DNA of 7,935 bases from DAIUFH01 sp036844705 (lineage in GTDB: Bacteria > Bacillota > Clostridia > Tissierellales > Tissierellaceae), in assembly GCA_036844705.1 (NCBI GenBank), contig DAIUFH010000089.1, positions 1-7,935 on the forward strand, read 5' to 3'. The notes beneath the pieces are model-generated. The model saw only the letters and a list, made by a program, of their open reading frames with translations. It was not told where the DNA came from and searched no databases. The translations under genes and the position numbers were made by a program. Positions within the stretch are counted from its first letter, which is position 1, and every line of letters starts with the position of its first letter. Positions 6,010 through 7,935 of the stretch are shown one piece after another.

Positions 6010-6032
6010 ATCGTTGGGGTCTAGCTTATGGA

Positions 6033-6067
6033 GTTAAGAACTAAGAACTAAGAGTTAAGAGTTAAAC
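6033..6067 (+). repeat. Five-unit heptamer array, GTTAAGA/ACTAAGA family
   Basis: Exact 7-mers GTTAAGA, ACTAAGA, ACTAAGA, GTTAAGA and the merging unit GTTAAAC run directly into CCGAG of hairpin copy C. The same family as 1-35 (inverted) and 6177-6225. Confidence 0.88.
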
Positions 6068-6141
6068 CCGAGATGCTTCGCTTACGCTCAGCATGACAAA
6101 AAGGAATGCTCGGAATGACAAAAGAAATGCTCAGCATGACA
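6064..6141 (+). repeat. Hairpin repeat copy C plus two right-half copies
   Basis: A full copy (about 6064-6097) has ATGCT (6073-6077) pairing with AGCAT (6090-6094). Two partial copies follow that keep only the right half: 6103-6120 (ending GCTCGGAATGACA) and 6124-6141 (ending GCTCAGCATGACA). The same full-half-half layout occurs at 6954-7029. The following stretch 6142-6176 shows nothing I can identify. Confidence 0.85.
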
Positions 6142-6176
6142 CATTGATGTTGTCATTAGAGACAGAAAGATATCGA

Positions 6177-6225
6177 ACTAAGAGCTAAGAGTTAAGAACT
6201 AAGAACTAAGAACTAAGAGTTGAAA
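6177..6225 (+). repeat. Seven-unit heptamer array, ACTAAGA family
   Basis: Exact 7-mers ACTAAGA, GCTAAGA, GTTAAGA, ACTAAGA, ACTAAGA, ACTAAGA and GTTGAAA, the last merging into the ACCC of hairpin copy D. Confidence 0.88.
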
Positions 6226-6273
6226 CCCAAGATTCTTCGGGAGCAGATATTATACTGCCAGTCTCAGAATGAC
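6222..6273 (+). repeat. Hairpin repeat copy D with enlarged loop
   Basis: AAACCCAAGATTCTTCGG opens the copy and CTCAGAATGAC closes it. ATTCT (6232-6236) pairs with AGAAT (6266-6270), as in copies A and B, but the loop is 29 bases instead of 12 and contains its own small GCAG...CTGC stem. Confidence 0.75.
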
Positions 6274-6296
6274 AACAGCGTAAAAAGTTTTTATGC

Positions 6297-6324
6297 AAAA
6301 ACCCTGTATCAATTTACAGGGTTT
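6297..6324 (-). terminator. Intrinsic terminator overlapping the 3' end of gin
   Basis: On the minus strand AAACCCTGTA (6324-6315) pairs with TACAGGGTTT (6308-6299) around a six-base loop, and T residues continue to 6297. The gin stop codon TGA (6311-6309) lies in the loop, so the last gin codons (Asn-Pro-Val-Asn) are part of the hairpin. It separates the sporulation genes from the decarboxylase operon. Confidence 0.85.
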
Positions 6325-6500
6325 AGTAGTTGTTTATCACCTATGTAGTAACTTAGGAGTATTCTTATTAAGTTTTTATATACATCATATTTTTCATCAT
6401 TTACTGATATAAAGCTTAGTTCATTAAAACACTCTTTACACATATTTATACTAAAGATTCTTATTACATCCCTATTTTCTCCACAAATTTTGCAATACAT
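6309..6500 (-). CDS. gin: Gin (CsfB), anti-sigma-G factor with zinc-finger motif
   Basis: This gene encodes a 63-residue protein with two CxxC pairs, CKIC (Cys 3, 6) and CKEC (Cys 21, 24), that bind zinc in the Gin/CsfB family, followed by a short helical tail. In B. subtilis Gin binds sigma-G and blocks its premature or misplaced activity during sporulation, and csfB lies between bofA and yaaO, as here; xpaC and yaaN are absent. I prefer the start at 6500 because GGGGTGG lies just upstream. An in-frame ATG at 6518 (adding MARGGI) is possible, with a weaker AAGGG site. The family call rests on size, Cys spacing and gene order, because these proteins diverge quickly. The leader holds an inverted repeat that may hide the ribosome binding site, and the stop lies in a terminator loop. 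Confidence 0.82.
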   Translation of the reverse strand: MYCKICGENRDVIRIFSINMCKECFNELSFISVNDEKYDVYKNLIRILLSYYIGDKQLLNPVN

Positions 6501-6508
6501 GATACCAC

Positions 6509-6577
6509 CCCTTGCCATGATTATTATCCCTTATTACTTATTTTATTCATTTCTAAATATAAAGTGCTTGGCAAGGG
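6509..6577 (-). promoter_or_regulatory. Inverted repeat that could occlude the gin ribosome binding site; possible sigma-F-like -10
   Basis: In the transcript CCCTTGCCA (6577-6569) is exactly complementary to TGGCAAGGG (6517-6509), which overlaps the start of the AAGGGGTGG ribosome binding region of gin; 51 bases separate the arms. Pairing would also cover the alternative ATG at 6518. Between the arms GAATAAAATA resembles a sigma-F/G -10 (GG..A.A.TA) with one mismatch, but its -35 partner (GCACT) is poor, so the promoter part is weak. If transcription started there, the upstream arm would be absent from that mRNA. Confidence 0.35.
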
Positions 6578-6597
6578 TAGTACAAAAAAATTATTTT

Positions 6598-6864
6598 TTA
6601 AAGTATAAGCTGCAATACAAGTAACAGGATTACTCCAGGTACACCTAATATACCCACAATTACTGCGTTTAAAGGATTTATTGCAATAAATAATCCAAAA
6701 ATTCCTCCAATAAGGTTAAAAAACCAAAGTAAAACTCCACCTATTATTCCATTTATAAGTAGCTTTATCAATATCTTGATAGGAACTACTAACAACATAC
6801 CTACAATATACAGTATTACTAAACCTGCTAAAAATGCTAATAAGGTAGTTATTGATGTACCCAT
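6598..6864 (-). CDS. bofA: BofA, inhibitor of pro-sigma-K processing
   Basis: This gene encodes an 88-residue, very hydrophobic membrane protein, the same size as B. subtilis BofA (87). Two or three membrane segments are visible (about 5-27, 36-62 and 67-87), and the family C-terminus NPLNAVIVGILGVPGVILLL (63-82) is intact; Asn50 and Asn63 probably correspond to conserved Asn residues of BofA. In B. subtilis BofA sits in the outer forespore membrane with SpoIVFA and holds the intramembrane protease SpoIVFB inactive until a forespore signal arrives. The start is ATG at 6864 with AAGGAGGGG just upstream. Upstream I find only a partial sigma-E-like CATACCTTT (about 6913-6905) without a clear -35. 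The AT-only inverted repeat after the stop is too weak to call a terminator, so gin may be co-transcribed. SpoIVFA and SpoIVFB are not in this window. Confidence 0.9.
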   Translation of the reverse strand: MGTSITTLLAFLAGLVILYIVGMLLVVPIKILIKLLINGIIGGVLLWFFNLIGGIFGLFIAINPLNAVIVGILGVPGVILLLVLQLIL

Positions 6865-6929
6865 AAATACCCCTCCTTCTATTCTTATAATATCATATTG
6901 GACAAAGGTATGAAAAATTACAAATTTTT

Positions 6930-7035
6930 AATTCACAATTCATTTTTCACGATTAAACCCGAGATGCTTCGCGTTGCTCAGCATGACATAGGGGTGGCTC
7001 GGAATGACATAATAGTGGCTCAGGATGACGATCCT
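6930..7035 (+). repeat. Hairpin repeat copy E with two right-half copies, preceded by ATTCACA remnant
   Basis: ATTCACA (about 6931-6937) and degenerate units precede AAACCCGAG; the full copy (6954-6987) has ATGCT (6964-6968) pairing with AGCAT (6980-6984). Right-half copies follow at 6993-7009 (GGCTCGGAATGACA) and 7014-7029 (GGCTCAGGATGAC), the same layout as copy C. The block fills the gap between the ZIP gene and bofA, starting 10 bases past the ZIP stop; AGGAT-GACG-ATCCT (7022-7035) is a small extra stem at that edge. There is no recognisable terminator for the ZIP gene. Confidence 0.82.
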
Positions 7036-7045
7036 TTGTTCAATG

Positions 7046-7864
7046 TTAATGTGAGTGGCCGAAAAGACTTAAGGCCGCAGCCATTACAATCATTCCTGCT
7101 ATGGCACCATATACAGAAATGTGGTGGTCCTGATTTCTTTGAGCAGCAGGTAGCAATTCATCTAAAGCTACAAATATCATAATCCCAGCAACAACACTGA
7201 AAAGTATTCCAAATACCAAATCATTAAAAAAGTTTGATAATAACGCATATCCTAAAACTGCACCTAATGGCTGCATAAGCCCTACCGATAATGTATATAA
7301 AAATGCCTTTGTTTTACTGCCTGTTGAATATGACAAAGGAAGTGATATAGCTACACTTAAGGGTATATTGTGAATAATCACAGCAGCAGCTACCGGGTAT
7401 GCCAGGGTTATGTCCACTAATCCTGATGTAAATAATGCCAAGCCTTCAGGTATATTATGTACCCCAATTGCTATTGCTGACATCAGACCTAATTTTTCCA
7501 AATGATCATTTTCTCCTGTATGCTCATGGTTATGGTTATGATTGTGCTCATGTCCATGAGAGTGTACATCTCCTGCAAAAGCATGTATAATCCATTCAAA
7601 AATAGCTGTAATAAACATTCCGGAGAAAAACCATACAAGCGCCAGCCAACTATGTTCTTCACCCATATAATCTTCTATTAGATGCATCCCTTCAGGAAGC
7701 ATTTCCATAAATGCAACATATATCATTATTCCAGCAGAAAAACTTAGTGCCAGTGATAAAAGTTTCTTTTGAGAAGTCTTAATAAAAAAAGAAAGAATAC
7801 TACCAAGACCCATGGATAATCCTACTATCAGAGTCAATATAAATGACTGCATTATATTCCCCAA
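7046..7864 (-). CDS. ZIP-family divalent metal transporter (ZupT-like)
   Basis: This gene encodes a 272-residue membrane protein of the ZIP family with about eight predicted membrane segments and both ends short. A His-rich cytoplasmic-type loop (HSHGHEHNHNHNHEH, 101-115) precedes the signature HNIPEG (136-141) of segment 4, which binds the transported metal. Segment 2 has MEMLPEG (53-59) and segment 6 DELLP (235-239). Segment 5 has HNIPLS (165-170) where ZupT-type proteins usually have HNIPEG, so a Glu that bridges the two metal sites in structurally known ZIPs is Leu169. Import of zinc, or another divalent metal such as iron or manganese, is inferred from the family. TTG at 7864 was chosen because AAGGAG lies eight bases upstream; ATG at 7852, four codons in, is possible with a GGGG site. 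No Zur- or Fur-like operator was recognised. Confidence 0.92.
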   Translation of the reverse strand: MGNIMQSFILTLIVGLSMGLGSILSFFIKTSQKKLLSLALSFSAGIMIYVAFMEMLPEGMHLIEDYMGEEHSWLALVWFFSGMFITAIFEWIIHAFAGDVHSHGHEHNHNHNHEHTGENDHLEKLGLMSAIAIGVHNIPEGLALFTSGLVDITLAYPVAAAVIIHNIPLSVAISLPLSYSTGSKTKAFLYTLSVGLMQPLGAVLGYALLSNFFNDLVFGILFSVVAGIMIFVALDELLPAAQRNQDHHISVYGAIAGMIVMAAALSLFGHSH

Positions 7865-7910
7865 AAAACCAGCTCCTTAATTATATCAATATATCCTGCA
7901 TAAACCACTT

Positions 7911-7933
7911 AAAAAGGAGACATACGTCTCCTT
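7911..7933 (-). terminator. Intrinsic terminator of a gene beyond the right edge
   Basis: On the minus strand AAGGAGAC (7933-7926) pairs with GTCTCCTT (7921-7914) around a four-base loop, followed by T residues to 7911. It must end a minus-strand gene lying outside the window and insulates the ZIP gene, so that gene needs its own promoter in the short gap 7865-7910; a TATAAT is there but too close to the ribosome binding site to be convincing. Confidence 0.8.
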
Positions 7934-7935
7934 AA

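Noticed and set aside
5926..6225. Possible CRISPR array
   Set aside because: The repeats are directly adjacent 7-mers with no unique spacers of constant length, and no cas genes are present.
6580..6604. Terminator after bofA
   Set aside because: The inverted repeat is only A and T (AAAAAATAATTTTTT), too weak for a confident intrinsic terminator.
6898..7182. Plus-strand reading frame with MLRVAQHD...VARND...VAQDD
   Set aside because: It is a translation of the intergenic hairpin repeat and the antisense of the ZIP gene 3' end, with no ribosome binding site; this peptide type is a common false gene.
7865..7900. TATAAT as the ZIP gene promoter
   Set aside because: It lies directly against the AAGGAG site, so a transcript starting from it would lose the ribosome binding site; no good -35 is found for alternatives.

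Overview
The window looks like chromosome from a low-GC, anaerobic, spore-forming Firmicute, most likely a clostridial or Tissierellia-type lineage. Three things point there: very AT-rich intergenic DNA, strong AGGAGG-type ribosome binding sites with several TTG or GTG starts, and two sporulation checkpoint genes (bofA, gin). Gene order matches the Bacillus subtilis bofA-csfB(gin)-yaaO-tmk-yaaQ(darA)-holB-yaaT(ricT)-yabB region, so this is a conserved housekeeping and sporulation neighbourhood. The genus cannot be fixed from the sequence alone. All ten genes lie on the minus strand, so transcription runs from high to low coordinates.

From right to left: a terminator for a gene outside the window (7911-7933); a ZIP-family metal transporter (7864-7046); a repeat block; bofA (6864-6598) and gin (6500-6309), closed by a terminator whose hairpin overlaps the end of gin; a 480-base intergenic block made almost entirely of repeats; a sigma-A-like promoter at 5871-5899; then a tightly packed cluster: Orn/Lys/Arg decarboxylase (yaaO-like), tmk, two tandem darA-type c-di-AMP receptor genes, holB and ricT. 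An 8-Cys ferredoxin gene (1189-1022) follows, with its own candidate promoter and a good terminator. Last is yabB, a tRNA-methyltransferase-like gene hemmed in by repeats on both sides.

The cluster combines dTMP phosphorylation (Tmk), the clamp-loader delta prime subunit (HolB), c-di-AMP sensing (DarA pair) and the RicT Fe-S protein of the RNA-maturation and sporulation Ric complex. BofA and Gin restrain the late sporulation sigma factors K and G.

The least ordinary content is in the repeats and structures. (1) A perfect 34-bp palindrome lies inside the ricT coding sequence. (2) Intergenic arrays have strict 7-bp periodicity (ATTCACA/GTTCACA/AATTTCA and GTTAAGA/ACTAAGA families) and usually run into an AAACCCGAG-type hairpin repeat; the five hairpin copies show a compensatory base change. 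(3) One heptamer array supplies the last codons and stop of yabB, and another begins just upstream of its ribosome binding site. (4) A 9-bp inverted repeat could occlude the gin ribosome binding site. (5) The second DarA lacks about 14 residues of the B-loop region. No CRISPR array, defence locus, transposase, tRNA or rRNA was found.
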